64,000 nt of DNA from Agaricus subrufescens (taxonomy: Eukaryota; Basidiomycota; Agaricomycetes; Agaricales; Agaricaceae), in NCBI GenBank assembly GCA_029945375.1, contig CM057057.1, positions 5,084,001 through 5,148,000 on the forward strand. Reading direction: 5' to 3'. Both the position numbers and the translations under genes were made by a program. Position 1 is the first letter of the stretch. The number at the start of each line of letters is the position of its first letter. The notes under the pieces are model-generated. The model worked only from the letters and a program-made list of their open reading frames with translations, searched no databases and was not told the DNA's origin. This document shows positions 36,486-48,205 of this stretch, piece after piece.

Positions 36486-37964
36486 CTTTTTCGGTCGTTA
36501 AGGGATGTTCTGCTGTGCACGCTTTTGCATTTGGTCGTTTGTCTTCTTTCTCTTCCGTGTGGTCATTTTTACCCCCCTTGTCTTCGATCTGATTTGTATA
36601 TCAGAAATTTTCTCATGTTCTTTTACAATACAATTTTCGGATGTTAATTTTTGGGGAAATTTTTTTTTTGGGTGTTCTAAGAAATCGCTACACGTTAGTC
36701 CGGCACGTAAGAGAGGAGACAAAGATTATATTATATTAGTAAGAACAACGAGGACCGCCTTACGATATATCTCATTTATTTAATATATATACATTACGGC
36801 TGTAGCCACTGCAGGTCCAAGACATCCTGGAAAGTGAGACGTTAACTTGTGCGGTGCAGGATTGGGTTATGCGGTCCTCACTTCTCAAAGAACTAGATGA
36901 TAACCGGGGAATTATATTACACCCTTGATCCCCAAGCACAAAATGTCACTCCAAGCCCCGGACCAAGGACTCTTACAACGATCTGCATTGCAAAAACCTC
37001 GTGGCCCTTGTTGCGGCCCTGCGGACATAAGGGTTTTTCATGTTTCTCTCTTGGCTCTCCATGATAACGAAAGCTTGGTATGATCTCGGCCGGAACGCGT
37101 AGCATCAGCGTGTTCGCGCACATCAACCGTATTTCAATAGTAATGTTATATTCAATAACAAAAAAAAACGTAACTAATTTATGTAACATTTAACGAACTA
37201 TGATAGATAATAATAATTATGGAGCTGAGGAGCAGCCCAAGAGTTCTAGAATACTGACTAATAGCACCTCTAGAGGATATAGTGACAACAATATATCTAG
37301 GGGAAAAGGAGTGAACGGCTTGGTAGAGATCGGTAGGAGGGGAGGGAGGGAGGGGGGAGTTTTTTGTCCGAAAGGCAAAGGGTATCATTACTTGTATAAC
37401 CAAAGGCGGTGAGTCCCTAGCAATCTGAAAAAAAAAAAAAATCCCTTAAAAAAGAAGAAGGAATAAGACAGGTGGAAAGAAAAACATGAGCAGGTTTTCA
37501 AGTTGAAGAAAAAAAAACAAAATCTTTTGGAATATTCCTACAAAATCCTCCGATTAATGAATATTTTGCAAATCGTAACCTCCGAAAAGAAGCGCATATG
37601 AAAAAAAAATTGGAGGAAGGAGACTAGAAACTAAATGTTGAAAATAGATGAAACAGGACATGAAAAAACAAAAGAGAGCGGTGGGAAAATGAGTGACATT
37701 GGCTATTCGTGAACGGCGCCGAGGTAAAATAATATTCAGTGTTTCGTCAACGCCGTAAATAGTGATGGGAAAAAAAAAAGTGGGTGGAGAGAGCTGGAGA
37801 TCGGGGTTCTGGCTCGTGGTGTAATATGTCAAAGGAAACGAACGTGGTATAAAATACAACCCCTGGGTAAAAAAAAGCCTCATGCACTAGTCCCTAACAA
37901 AAATAACAATAAGGGAACGTAAAAGCCCAAAAAGAGCGGAGTCACTCACAAAACTAATCAATAT
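36486..37964. other. intergenic, A+T-rich
   Basis: About 1.5 kb between the convergent ends of VPS4 and the 770-residue protein gene. Many A and T runs, no gene seen. Confidence 0.55.
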
Positions 37965-40277
37965 TCACATGTTCATGCTTGACCTGGCGGAATAAAAAAA
38001 ATCGGAAGAAGACCTCATCGATCCAGCTTCCGAAATACCTTGGAATGACGATGCTACCGGTGACAATCCTCCTTCATCACAAGTCTCATAGCATTCCCCT
38101 GATGACTTTCCAACATCCTCACTACCACTCCCATTAACACCAGCAACATCACTATTCGATTTGTTTGATGACGGTATTTTCACAGTCGCCTTACTGCTAG
38201 TCGTCTTTGAACTATTCCACCTCGTCACACTAACATCATCAGTTGTGCCAGTTGTCGGACCATATGACCTTGTTCTCCTCAGCGGTGATGGAACACCTAG
38301 CGAAGTTCTCGTAGTCGGTGATGGCATCCCAGCCGGGAAACTAGAACTACCAGCAGGTGCCGAAGTAGGTGGTGGTGCGACAACATATGATGTAGGAGAA
38401 CCAAACTGTTTGCGCAAAGCAAAGCTGGTAGGAGGCATCAGAGGTCTAGGCATCGAAGGAACGCCTAGTCTTCTCTGTAACAGCTTTGATGAATAGGATG
38501 GCGGGGGTAAAGGGAATCTACCAAGAGTCGAAACCGAAGTCGAAGCAGAAGAAGCTAAAGCTTGTTCTTGTCTTAATGTGTGATGAGGGGAATTAGCCCA
38601 AACTGAATCGATAAAACTGGGAGAAATTGGTGTCACAGGTGCACTTCGGTTAATTGAAGGCGTTGATAAGTTAGAAGTAACTGAATGCAAGCTTATTGCT
38701 GATGTCGTTGCTGCAGGATTCATGCTGATGGAGTGAGAATCGTTCGAACCAGGCCCGATAGGGAGTTGTTTCTTGACGCTAGTAGATGATCGAATAGAAG
38801 CCGAACTCGAAGAAACCACAGAAGCTCTAGCAGACTTGGTGGAAATCAGCGAAACGCGACTTAGTTTCCTCTCCCTCTCCCTTTCGCGCTGCTCAAGCTC
38901 CGCCAACCTCCTTTCTTCCATTTCATACTCCTCCGATAAACTCGTAGTCCAATCTGTGAAGCTTTTACACTTCCTCGTTTTGGGCTCCACAGGAACTTCC
39001 AAAGAATTGGAAGTAGTAGCCTTTTCGCTGCAAGTGCCGAATTTCCGAGGTAGCGGTAAAGAGAGAGTCCAATCTTCGAAGCACTGATCACCTGGACCAG
39101 ACTCTATTCGACGAGTGGTCGCCATAGACCGCGTGCTGACCGTGCGAGTCCTAGTAGAATCTAAATCCTTGGGTTTTTTGAAAGGAGCTGAGGTATCGGG
39201 GGGAGAGAGGTGAAGATGCTTCGATCGAAAAGGGACAGATGGAGTAGATTTAGCGCGTTCACGTACATGCTCCTTGGCAAGCTCAAGAGGCTTGGAAGGG
39301 GCTCCTAAGAACAACGTCCATTCTTCGTCTGCCGTAACCAATTCTGGAGCAGACAACGAAGAAATAGAAACTGCCGAGGCTAGGAGAGGAGGCGGACTGG
39401 GCAGGGGGCACGATGGAGGGGGCTTCACGGGAGGGAGTGGTGCATTGGCAGGACGCCGGCTTTTTTTGGGTGACCGGTAGATGGCCCCGTCATCATCGAC
39501 GGCGGCACACGCCAACATGAAACTATCCTGGACCAAACTCCTTCTGACTATCTGAACTTTGGCTTTCGAGAAAGAATCGTTGTTCTGATAGTCTGGATCA
39601 TCGGGGGGAGTGGACCATGGAGATGACATGACAGCGGGGGGGTGAGCATCATGATTGTGGTGATGAGTAAAGACAGGTGTGACAGGAGACTGGGTGGACG
39701 ATGTCGAGATGGAATGCATGGACGAGGACGGGGAGGGCGGAGGAACGACTGGGCGTTTGTCTGGCGGAGAAGAACCAGTGCGCGACTCCCTTTCGAGCCG
39801 AATAGCCAGAGGTACGTATGGAACAAAATCGCCACTAGGAGACGCGTCGGGCAGACTAGAAGTGGTAGCAGTAGAAGCGTAGCTCAGATAGGAGGCGCTG
39901 CGGGCACGGGGAACCGAGGCAGCAAAGGTGACGGTCGGGGCAGGACGCGGGGGCAGCGTCCGGGCATCGGCCTGGGTGCACGAGCGCGAGCGAAGGCGGA
40001 CGGTCGGGGTCTTGACCAGGGCAGATGCCTGCTGTTTTATCCTGGCAAAGACCTGGCGGGCCCGTGGGCGAGAGGAGGGCGAGTGGAGCGACATGCAGGT
40101 GTGGGAGAGGTCGAGGTGGGACGGGGCGCCGAGCGGGTGCATGGGCAGAGGACGATGGGCTCTGGAAGGGACCGAGCGCGGCTGGGGAGAAGAAAAGACG
40201 GGTCGGCCAGGGTCGCAGGCTTCTAGCGCCAACGATACCAATTCCCTAAACTCGGCTACGGTAAACGGGTGCCCCAT
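37965..40277 (-). CDS. Ser/Pro-rich disordered protein with repeated W-T motif
   Basis: A single open exon of 770 residues that I do not recognise. It begins MGHPFTVAEFRELVSLALEA, an amphipathic helix, and is otherwise dominated by Ser, Pro and Thr. A charged helix (EYEMEERRLAELEQRERERE) near residue 460 is likely coiled coil. Three copies of one short motif occur: ADEEWTLFLGAP, CFEDWTLSLPLP and SFTDWTTSLSEE, at roughly residues 320, 405 and 445. Such spaced motifs in a disordered chain suggest docking sites for a partner. No signal peptide or membrane segment. Many S/T-P sites suggest kinase regulation, which is inference. The lack of introns across 2.3 kb is unusual among its neighbours. 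Confidence 0.7.
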   Translation of the reverse strand: MGHPFTVAEFRELVSLALEACDPGRPVFSSPQPRSVPSRAHRPLPMHPLGAPSHLDLSHTCMSLHSPSSRPRARQVFARIKQQASALVKTPTVRLRSRSCTQADARTLPPRPAPTVTFAASVPRARSASYLSYASTATTSSLPDASPSGDFVPYVPLAIRLERESRTGSSPPDKRPVVPPPSPSSSMHSISTSSTQSPVTPVFTHHHNHDAHPPAVMSSPWSTPPDDPDYQNNDSFSKAKVQIVRRSLVQDSFMLACAAVDDDGAIYRSPKKSRRPANAPLPPVKPPPSCPLPSPPPLLASAVSISSLSAPELVTADEEWTLFLGAPSKPLELAKEHVRERAKSTPSVPFRSKHLHLSPPDTSAPFKKPKDLDSTRTRTVSTRSMATTRRIESGPGDQCFEDWTLSLPLPRKFGTCSEKATTSNSLEVPVEPKTRKCKSFTDWTTSLSEEYEMEERRLAELEQRERERERKLSRVSLISTKSARASVVSSSSASIRSSTSVKKQLPIGPGSNDSHSISMNPAATTSAISLHSVTSNLSTPSINRSAPVTPISPSFIDSVWANSPHHTLRQEQALASSASTSVSTLGRFPLPPPSYSSKLLQRRLGVPSMPRPLMPPTSFALRKQFGSPTSYVVAPPPTSAPAGSSSFPAGMPSPTTRTSLGVPSPLRRTRSYGPTTGTTDDVSVTRWNSSKTTSSKATVKIPSSNKSNSDVAGVNGSGSEDVGKSSGECYETCDEGGLSPVASSFQGISEAGSMRSSSDFFYSARSSMNM

Positions 40278-40674
40278 TTCCTGCCGCTGCTCCCCATAGT
40301 CGCCTTTTCTACTCGGCTCGTTTCAATACAATATCGCCTTCATTCCCTTCCCAATGACCCTTGCCATCAGTCCGTCGAGATCACGATCACAGATAGCCGG
40401 CTTCCGCGCTCCCACTGATCGTGATCTCCCATGTGGGTACATACGTTCTTAAAGTGTGCACGAATGCCTTCGGTCACACTAGAAGCTTCCCAAAGAGACA
40501 ACTATTCGGCCTGCACAACTGGGCACGGGTTTGGTCATTTATTCTCAAGCCGACGCATCGGGAATCGAAGCCCGCGAATTTATTTACCTATGCCCGTTAC
40601 GAACGGTCCTGATTCTGCGGAAACATCTGGTGCTAAGTGGCTTTCATTTACATACATACGTACATATTAAAAAA
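40278..40674. other. intergenic spacer
   Basis: About 400 bp separating the 770-residue protein start from the 3' end of the dehydrogenase gene. No gene was seen. Confidence 0.55.
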
Positions 40675-41824
40675 TCAACCCATCAAGCGAATAGGTGCTC
40701 CTTCCAAATATGCCTTGATATTTGCCACAGTCTCCCCCCAGAATGCCTGAAGAAAGGAGTCAATATCAACAGTCAAAGTCAAAGTCGATCACCGCCTTCG
40801 CACCGTATAGTTATCGTCGCTGATGTATCCGTTATGCGGGCTCAGCGTAACCTTGTTCCCCATCTTCCTCAACGGATGGTCCAAAGGCAGCGGTTCAACA
40901 GCATAAACATCCAAACCCGCTCCTCTGATCTTTCCTTCCTTTAGCACTTCCACCAAACCCTTTTCATCAACTAAAGGTCCACGAGACGTATTAATGAAAT
41001 GCGCAGTAGGTTTCAGTAAACGTAAATCCGAAGCCGAGATGATCCCCTGAGTTGAAGAAGATAGAACGAGATGAACGGACACTATATCAGATCGTTTGAG
41101 TAATTCTTCTTTAGTCGGAGAGAACTCCACTCCTGCTTGGTCTGCACGTTCTTGAGTGAGGTGAGGAGACCAAGCAGTCACCCTCATATTAAACAACTTG
41201 GCAATCTAATCAACGATCAAAATTTTGCTTATCCTGCTATTGATACTAGTACAAAACCCACCTGAGCACAATGAGTACCCAATCGACCAAGTCCAATCAG
41301 ACCTAAAGTCTTCCCACCCAACCCCGTCGGCACCGTCCTCTGCCATTGTACATTTCCTGCTTTGACATTCTGGTCTTCTTCAACGGTATGTCTCACACAA
41401 GCGAGTATAAGAGCCCAAATTTGTTCGATCGTAGGGTCTCCACCAGTACCGACACCCGTACCAGAGACCAAGATTCCCTTCGCCTTTGCATGAGATACAT
41501 CAATTCCACGGTTGTAAGGGCCTGTCGTCGCGATAAGCCTGTAAAACATCTCAAGTCAAAAAAAAGGGAACCAAGTCGTCCAATAGTATGCACTAACTTG
41601 AGATTAGGCAACCTGTCCAATAACGAAGCAGAGAACTTTGTGCGTTCTCTCATGGCACAGATGACCTCATAATCATACAACCTCTTCACCAACGCATCTT
41701 CGTCATGTAATGTTTCCGGAAAGGGATCGATAGAAACTTTATCAAGTATAGGTGACCAGTCAGCGAAAGTGAATGCGACGTTTTGATAGTCGTCGAGGAT
41801 GGCTACTCGGATTTTGTTTGACAT
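40675..41824 (-). CDS. D-isomer-specific 2-hydroxyacid dehydrogenase
   Basis: NAD-dependent oxidoreductase of the phosphoglycerate/glyoxylate dehydrogenase family. Four exons fit in phase: 41824-41598, 41538-41262, 41205-40804 and 40746-40675, giving 325 residues. Motifs are the dinucleotide loop LGLIGLGRLG (GxGxxG), the Arg region of NTSRGPLVDEKGL, the Glu in GLDVYAVEPLP and the catalytic His in VTLSPHNGY. The start MSNKIRVAILDDYQNVA and the insert GTGVGTGGDPTIEQIWAL are typical of a fungal clade annotated as D-3-phosphoglycerate dehydrogenase-like. That clade lacks the ACT regulatory domain of true serine-pathway enzymes, and so does this protein. The exact substrate is unknown. Confidence 0.9.
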
Positions 41825-42323
41825 GATAACGAGAGAGTGAGGACCTCAGCGGTCAGTCATGTGATCATTAGAAGCGACGTGAGAAGTTGAGAAGCGTCGG
41901 AACTGGCCGTTCAGACGGATTCACCACAGCCAACCTGTTGTTCGAATGCGGAGAATATAGCCTGAGTTAAGTTTATGACTAGTAAATATTAAGTATTGAT
42001 CGAGTGACAATCTCAGTAATTTGACCTTGATCACAGTAGCCTCCACTCTCCATGTTCAACGTTCAACGCCGAACATTCACCTTTGATATCGTGACCAGAA
42101 CTTCAAGCTTCGTGCATCATGAGTCACTCACTGTAGGCGCCAATCGATGTCATGTGGTCTGCGGATGCCAGAGGTGGCCGAATTGCCTACCACTGCACGG
42201 ACGACAACTACGTCAGTCTGACACTGGAACGTTGCCGCCTTGAATTTCTTGCACATCCTCCAATATCTGTGTATCTTGCTAGAACAGGCAGCTTCCATTG
42301 TGCCGCATAGTGGCGCTGCAGGA
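41825..42323. other. divergent promoter region
   Basis: About 500 bp between the dehydrogenase and kinase copy 1, transcribed apart. The stretch from 42165 to 42300 resembles the region upstream of kinase copies 2 and 3 (shared GGATGCCAGAGGTGG, GACACTGGA and CACATCCTCCAATATCT segments), so the module was duplicated with its promoter. Confidence 0.6.
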
Positions 42324-44900
42324 ATGGGTCAAGACAGAGATTCATTGCGGGTGCAGGAGGTACAGCATTGTCATTAAGCCTACCATCACGTATGCTGTCT
42401 AACCGGGTGCTAGGGCTTGCAGGCACTCTCTGCTGCCATCTTCGACGAGAGGCGGAGGCGAGCTTTACTAGAACTGAGGGATGATAATGCTCAATGGGTG
42501 ATTAACTATCTGAATGCGGTGAGGATCAACAGGATATCATCATACTCATTTGACACGCTCCTGACCATCCCATCCGACCTGTGTGTTCATAGCTATTATC
42601 GCACCCGGTTTTGGTAGACCCGAAGTTGCGCAAACACATTCTCATTGTTCCGCGCAAGCTCTGCGAAAATTCTATGCTCTATCCCAGCTGTTATTCAATC
42701 AACGGCATCGAGAGTATTTCATTAATAGGCGCAGGTGGATTCTGCGACATTTACCAAGGGTGCTATCAGGGCCAAACATTATGTTTGAAGGTCGTGCGGT
42801 TATATGAGAGGGAAGATCAAGACAAGATGCTGAAGGTTTGAGCACGATATCTCTCTTACGGCAATAGTCTCATTGGCTGCGCACGTGTCAGGCTCACGCT
42901 CGAGAAGCCATCCTGTGGAACCAACTCAAACATCCCAACGTCACGCCCTTTTACGGAATTTTCTACCTGGAAGAATTGCAGAAACGTATCAGTCTGCTGT
43001 CTCCGTGGATGCAGCATGGCAGCATTGTGAAGTATCTGAAGGGAAATTCTCAATTACCTCGCAAGCAGTTTGTTAGTTTGCTACCTTCCTTGTCCGACGA
43101 TCTTGACTATTACTTACGACAGCCTAGTTGTATGACATCGCCAGCGGCCTTGAGTACCTTCATAATGAGAACATTGTCCACGGGGATCTTAAAGGAGTAG
43201 GTTGTTTATACATATTATCTCCGTCTTATTGACCTATCGTATAGGCCAATGTGCTAGTCGATGGGTCTCTCACAGCACGGATATCAGATTTTGGTTTGTC
43301 CAAAATCTCAACAGACGCGACGCTGGGGTTTTTCGACCCTTCAGAAGCCATGGCCGGTTTAACACCTAACTGGGCATCGCCAGAACTGTTCGAAGAACAT
43401 GCACGCCCTACTCGAGAGAGTGACATTTGGGCCTTTGGCTGTGTCTGCTATGAGGTTCGTTCGTACCTTGCCTCGATGCATAAATTGATAACCTCTGAAT
43501 GATATCTATTTACTCAGATCTTGACAGGATTTTCTCCATTTCACGGGTGTACCATAGTGCAAGTTGCTCGAAGGATGCTAGACGGCAAGTTGCCAGCCCA
43601 ACCCGTTAATGACAAGCTGGATCCAAATACTGATGTCAATACAAAAATTTGGTCCCTACTGAAACGGTGTTGGTCATACGAAATCGCGCGGCGCCCGGAA
43701 TGTAGCGAAATATTGCAGGAAATGAAGTATGTATGGCAGCCACCGACTGGAGGTTCAAGTTGCAAAACCCAACAGCCCCTTTATAAGGCGAGAATTGCGA
43801 GCCCCATACTCGATCTTTACCAGCCGAGGTGGTTCTTGGAGATCACAGATAGGTCGAAGACAGAGCAACTGCGCATTCCTAATGACGGGAACTTGAGTGA
43901 CAATCCGGTGTCGTTCATCAAAGAGATATCCGCCACGTCTCATCAATCTCTACCCGTCCATCACTCGCAACAGCCTTTGCCAAATCCTCCTTTGACCAAT
44001 GGTCGCAATCCTACAGGCGTCCCTCACCTCAGTCCCCTTGGCCCTCCTACTGCTATACACTCTTTACCCTCTCGTCCTTCCTTACGATCACCGCCGCCGG
44101 AGGCCAATGTGGGTAATCAAGGAGAAGAGAGATCAAGAGCAGGCGGGGGAGAATTCCGGACTATTGATTATCACCACCCCGCCGGCGACCAGTTGTCCTC
44201 AAACAACCAATGTCTTTGTCAAATACCTGCATGGCTATCGTCCTGTCTTCAATTTATATGTTGCTATCACTGTTTCTTCCGTCCCCTGCAGCGTACCCCG
44301 GTAAGACATCCATTCGATCATCGAACCTTCGATGACAATCCGTCGGATGAGCCCAGACCCCCACCCTCGTTAACAGATTCGGTAGCTCCCCAGATTGATG
44401 AAGTTGAATTGAATGTGGTACGAGTACATAGTACACCCGATCTAGATCAACAGCAACCTTCCCATTCTCCGTATTCTCCTCCCAATGTGGAATCCCCACA
44501 ACTTCAGAATCCTCCCCCCGACGTGGAACCTCCGCAACTTCCGTATTCTTCTTCTGATGTGGAATCCCCACAACTTCCGTATCCTCCCTCCAACGTGGAA
44601 TCCCCGCAACTTCCGTATCCTCTTCTAAATGTGGAATCTCCGCAACTTCCGTATTCTCCTCCCGATGTGGAATCACCACAGCTTCCGTATCCTCCTCCCA
44701 ACGTGGAATCCCCTCAACTCCCGCAAAGGCCACATCCACCGCCCGATGAGGGTCCAATAACACGTCCGCAGCCACCTTCGGATCAACATCTGCTGCAAGA
44801 GCTGCACGGGAATGAAGTCACTCCCGAAGCTCGCGACTCAGACCTTATCGGTGGTCACAGTGAGACCTCTGTATATAATCAGCCGGATTTGTTACACTAA
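42324..44900 (+). CDS. TKL-type protein kinase, module copy 1
   Basis: Seven exons fit in phase: 42324-42359, 42423-42518, 42593-42835, 42892-43071, 43128-43196, 43245-43454 and 43518-44900, giving 738 residues. An N-terminal helical part (LSAAIFDERRRRALLEL; DPKLRKHILIVPRKLCEN) leads to the kinase: glycine loop LIGAGGFCDIYQG, lysine in LCLKVVRLY, HGDLKGANVLVDG, ISDFGLSKI, WASPELFEE and DIWAFGCVCYE. HGD in place of HRD is common in mushroom TKL kinases. The long tail holds a Cys cluster (CLCQIPAWLSSCLQFICCYH, about 44210-44285) and seven 12-residue repeats 'VESPQLPYPPxN'. Where copy 2 has its start ATG, this copy has GTG, so I used the next in-frame ATG. A NACHT gene follows after about 100 bp. 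Confidence 0.78.
44487..44726 (+). repeat. 36-bp coding repeat, seven units
   Basis: Seven in-frame 36-bp units inside kinase copy 1, encoding VESPQLPYPPSN-like peptides. The first (VESPQLQNPPPD) and last (VESPQLPQ) are the most diverged. The repeat is absent from the corresponding tails of kinase copies 2 and 3. Confidence 0.9.
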
Positions 44901-45007
44901 CCTTGGACCTGTGTTAGAAACCATGTTGGGCGGCATCTCTTTGAATTCTAAGTTCTGTAAGTAATATATTGTTTCGATCACCTCTACTGTTTTGACATCT
45001 GCTAGTC

Positions 45008-47163
45008 ATGGCTTCCCTGCGGAGCTCTATACCTGAAGTAAAGTATGCTTCTGGCCCACCTCCGCGATGCCATCCTGGTACACGTGTGCACATAATAAAG
45101 CGATGCCTAAATTTCGTCATCTACGGTAGCATCAATATGAAAAAGATCCTCTGGTTGTTTGGCGCTGCTGGCGTTGGGAAATCTGCTATTGTGCAGAACG
45201 TAGTAGCAGAAACTCCGAGGCTCATTGATGGATCGTCTGAACGTGCATCAATCCTCCTTTCCGTTAAAGGGCATAGTGATGGAAGCAAATTCATCATAGC
45301 TATCTGCTACCAAATCGCTGCCAAGTTCGCGTTTTATCGTGTGGTCCTCCACTCCACAATCAAACAGGATCCCTCTCTTCTTCGGTCGTCGATGGCTACA
45401 CAGTTCGAAAAACTCATAGTAGTGCCCTTCACTTCCTCCATTATGATAATGGTTGATCGCATCTTGATCATCGTCGATGACCTTGATGAATGTGAACACC
45501 GAGACTCACAGCTAGAGCTCCTCCAACTCATCCTTGCCCACTCCAACAGCCGTCCGTCCTCGCCCCTAGTATGGCTTATTGCTAGCCGCCCTGAACATCA
45601 CATCAAATCATTCTTTTCTACACCCACGGCCAGGGTATCATGTCAGTTTGAGGAAATATCCGTAGATTCCGACGATTCATGTAAAGACGTGGAACTGTTT
45701 CTTCGCCACCAACTGGGTGAAATCAAACAGAAATCGCAGATTCTCGATCACCAGTCGGAGTGGCCTAAAGAGCGGGACTTTCTGGCCCTCGCCAATGCTT
45801 CAGATGGGCTGTTTGCGTATGCATATGCGATCATCAATTACATTGGTAACCCACCAGTTGAGGACGTAGCACCGAAGCTCCGCGATATACTGAAGGTTAT
45901 TGATGGCGATCCGACACCTAGTGGTCCACAAATGAAGCACCCGATGGCTCTATTCGATGCGTTATACGTTCGAATATTGTCTGGTATTCCACCTGAAATC
46001 ATGGAGGACACCCGAAAAATTTTGCTGACACTGGTATTGGAATGGGACTGGTTCTTGTACCCCAGCGAAAGCAATTTCATTGTATTGTGTAATTGGTTGG
46101 CCCTACCAGCTCATGGTGCTTATGCCGCCCTCGTTCCTCTCTTTTCTGTCTTGCATGTTCCTATGGAACCCAAAGCTTGCAAGGAACGCCTAAGGGCTTT
46201 CCATAAATCCTTTATTGGTTATATATCGGATTTCTCTCGCTCCGGGCTTTTCAAGGATATTCACCTTGAGGCTCGACAACTCAAGAACTTGTGTATTCAC
46301 AGGATCTTGAAAGAGGCTCCCGACGGCATTGATTTCGGGAAAATGAATTATGAATCCTTTTTCGGCGACCTGGCACGCGGCCCTGGAAAAGGTGACAAGA
46401 TTTCGCTGACCTGGCCAACTTATGCAGACGGTGGATGGAACGACAATGAAACCAGGATGAGTATGTATAAAACGGCAATCGGGTGGGTGATAGATGGCAT
46501 CAGAAGTGGAGAACCATACTTTCAGGACCTGTTCTACATTCGTCTCCTGACCACACGGTTCAAGAGATATGGGTATTTTCCGTATGATGAGTTTTCCGAT
46601 TTGGTATTCGTAAGTCTTTGATATTCATTTCTTATATATCAATGGGCTAAAGTACACACAAGGATACATCTCGACGTGGTGAATATATAAGAGATGGCTT
46701 GCTCAAGCAAGTGCCCTTCGAGGCAATTAATTTCTCTACTCTGGATGAGTGTATCAGACTATGGTTCCGTTGTCCTTCTGCCACCGTGACAACCGAATCT
46801 ATTCCATGGAGCTCAACCTGTGCGGTGAGTAGACCAGTTATGTCTACGACTGACCGAAGAGCTAACTTCATGCAGCACAAGCGCAAAGGCGAGTGGGAAA
46901 CAGGAAAGGATCATGACTGGAAGACCAATATTTCTAGGAGATGCCCGTTTTGCTGGAAACAGTTTGAACAGCACTTGACAGTATGGAAGATTCAAACTCA
47001 GGGTCGTCCAGTCCCAGTTCTTTTCTCTTCCACCGGAAAGTGTTGTGCAGAACTCGTATTTAGTGATTCAGAAGATGATGGTGTGCCGGTGCCGGTGTGG
47101 ACATACAGACTTTGGTTTGAGCTCTCTTCAGAGGAGCGTAGGAAGTATGGGGCAACCGTATGA
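45008..47163 (+). CDS. NACHT NTPase (NLR-like), module copy 1
   Basis: Exons 45008-46609, 46663-46824 and 46876-47163 give about 683 residues. A STAND-type P-loop NTPase: Walker A LFGAAGVGKSAIVQ, Walker B ILIIVDDLDEC and the sensor region LVWLIASRPE. A helical region follows, with VEWD-like LEWDWFLYP, FHKSFIGYISDFSRSGLF and the C-terminal segment GLLKQVPFEAINFST. The last exon carries a CxxC unit (RRCPFCWKQFEQHL) and ends WTYRLWFELSSEERRKYGATV. No WD40, ankyrin or TPR repeats are present. The first intron (53 nt) must be removed because it contains an in-frame TGA. An upstream first exon from ATG 44922 (MLGGISLNSKF) may join at the CTAG/TCATGG acceptor. In fungi such proteins act in non-self recognition; a role here is inferred. 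Confidence 0.8.
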
Positions 47164-48205
47164 TAAGTTGTACACTGTGTCGTTATACATTACCGCTGAC
47201 GGACTGATTGCGTAAAGATCGATGTAGACAGTGTAATGAAAAGCATATTTAAATCAAGCGTTGAAACCTATTATTACTAAAGTCCGTCAAGTAAAATCAT
47301 TTTGTGGTCAGCACATATGCAAACGTCGATGTGGCGATTGGCCACATCTGGTAAGCCCTTACTGCGTGGGGACAAGCCATGACCCTAAACCTTGACGGCA
47401 CTCATTCCTATGAAAACAGATTACTCCTTTTAACCCATATATCACTGATTCATTTTCTAATCGTAAAAACGGAAATTCCGCCTTTGGGAAGAAAATGGGC
47501 TAAGCCGAGCCTCGTCTGGCTAAAGTCGCATCAAATATCAACCAAACATCGAATTATTAAGTTGTTCACGAACCTAGATTGTCACGTCACAGGAATTAAG
47601 CAAAGCATCCGAGGAACTCTGTTTGTATGGGAAGGAAGAATGGGTCTGTTCCAAGAGGCTACCAGATGCACATATCGCCATTTCGAAGGAACGCAGTGAC
47701 AACAAGGCACGCGGCAGCCTACAACCCTAGTACCAGAGGATAAGTTCATTCTCAGTTGGACTAGGAACGGCACTTGATCCATGGCAGAAGTTTGACTGTC
47801 AAATGGAGGTAAGATGTCAAGTGGTTTGTCAGATTGTCGGTGGTCGGTGAATTGACGGAAATTTTCTGACGCCATATTGACTTTTTGCGCTTTCGTTCTC
47901 CTTTGATTGGATTGCGACTCGGAGGCGTGGTAGATGACGTAATTAATCGGCGCATCAGCCCTACCACTTGACCTCAAAGATCAAACCCTACCTCTATTGG
48001 ACAACTCTTTTTCCGCCGTGTGATTGTTGATGCCAATCAACAGCATGTAACCCACGGATGCCAGAGGTGGTTGTGTTGCTGGCTGGTGGGTGTAGTCGAC
48101 AACTGCCAGTGCACAAGTGACCTGCCAGAGAATCTTGAACGTTAGTATTTCTTGCACATTATCCGAGGATTAGTTTTCGCTTATCTTGTGTAAGCCTTCT
48201 CCATT
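47164..48205. other. spacer between module copies 1 and 2
   Basis: About 1 kb. The last 150 bp (from GGATGCCAGAGGTGG at about 48056) resemble the promoters of the other kinase copies. No gene was seen in the rest. Confidence 0.55.

Noticed and set aside
39642..40299. Plus-strand Gly/Arg-rich frames
   Set aside because: Antisense of the 770-residue Ser/Pro-rich protein.
44254..44775. Minus-strand frame with repeated 'EVVGIPH/GSCGDSTSGG' peptides
   Set aside because: Antisense of the 36-bp repeat in kinase copy 1.
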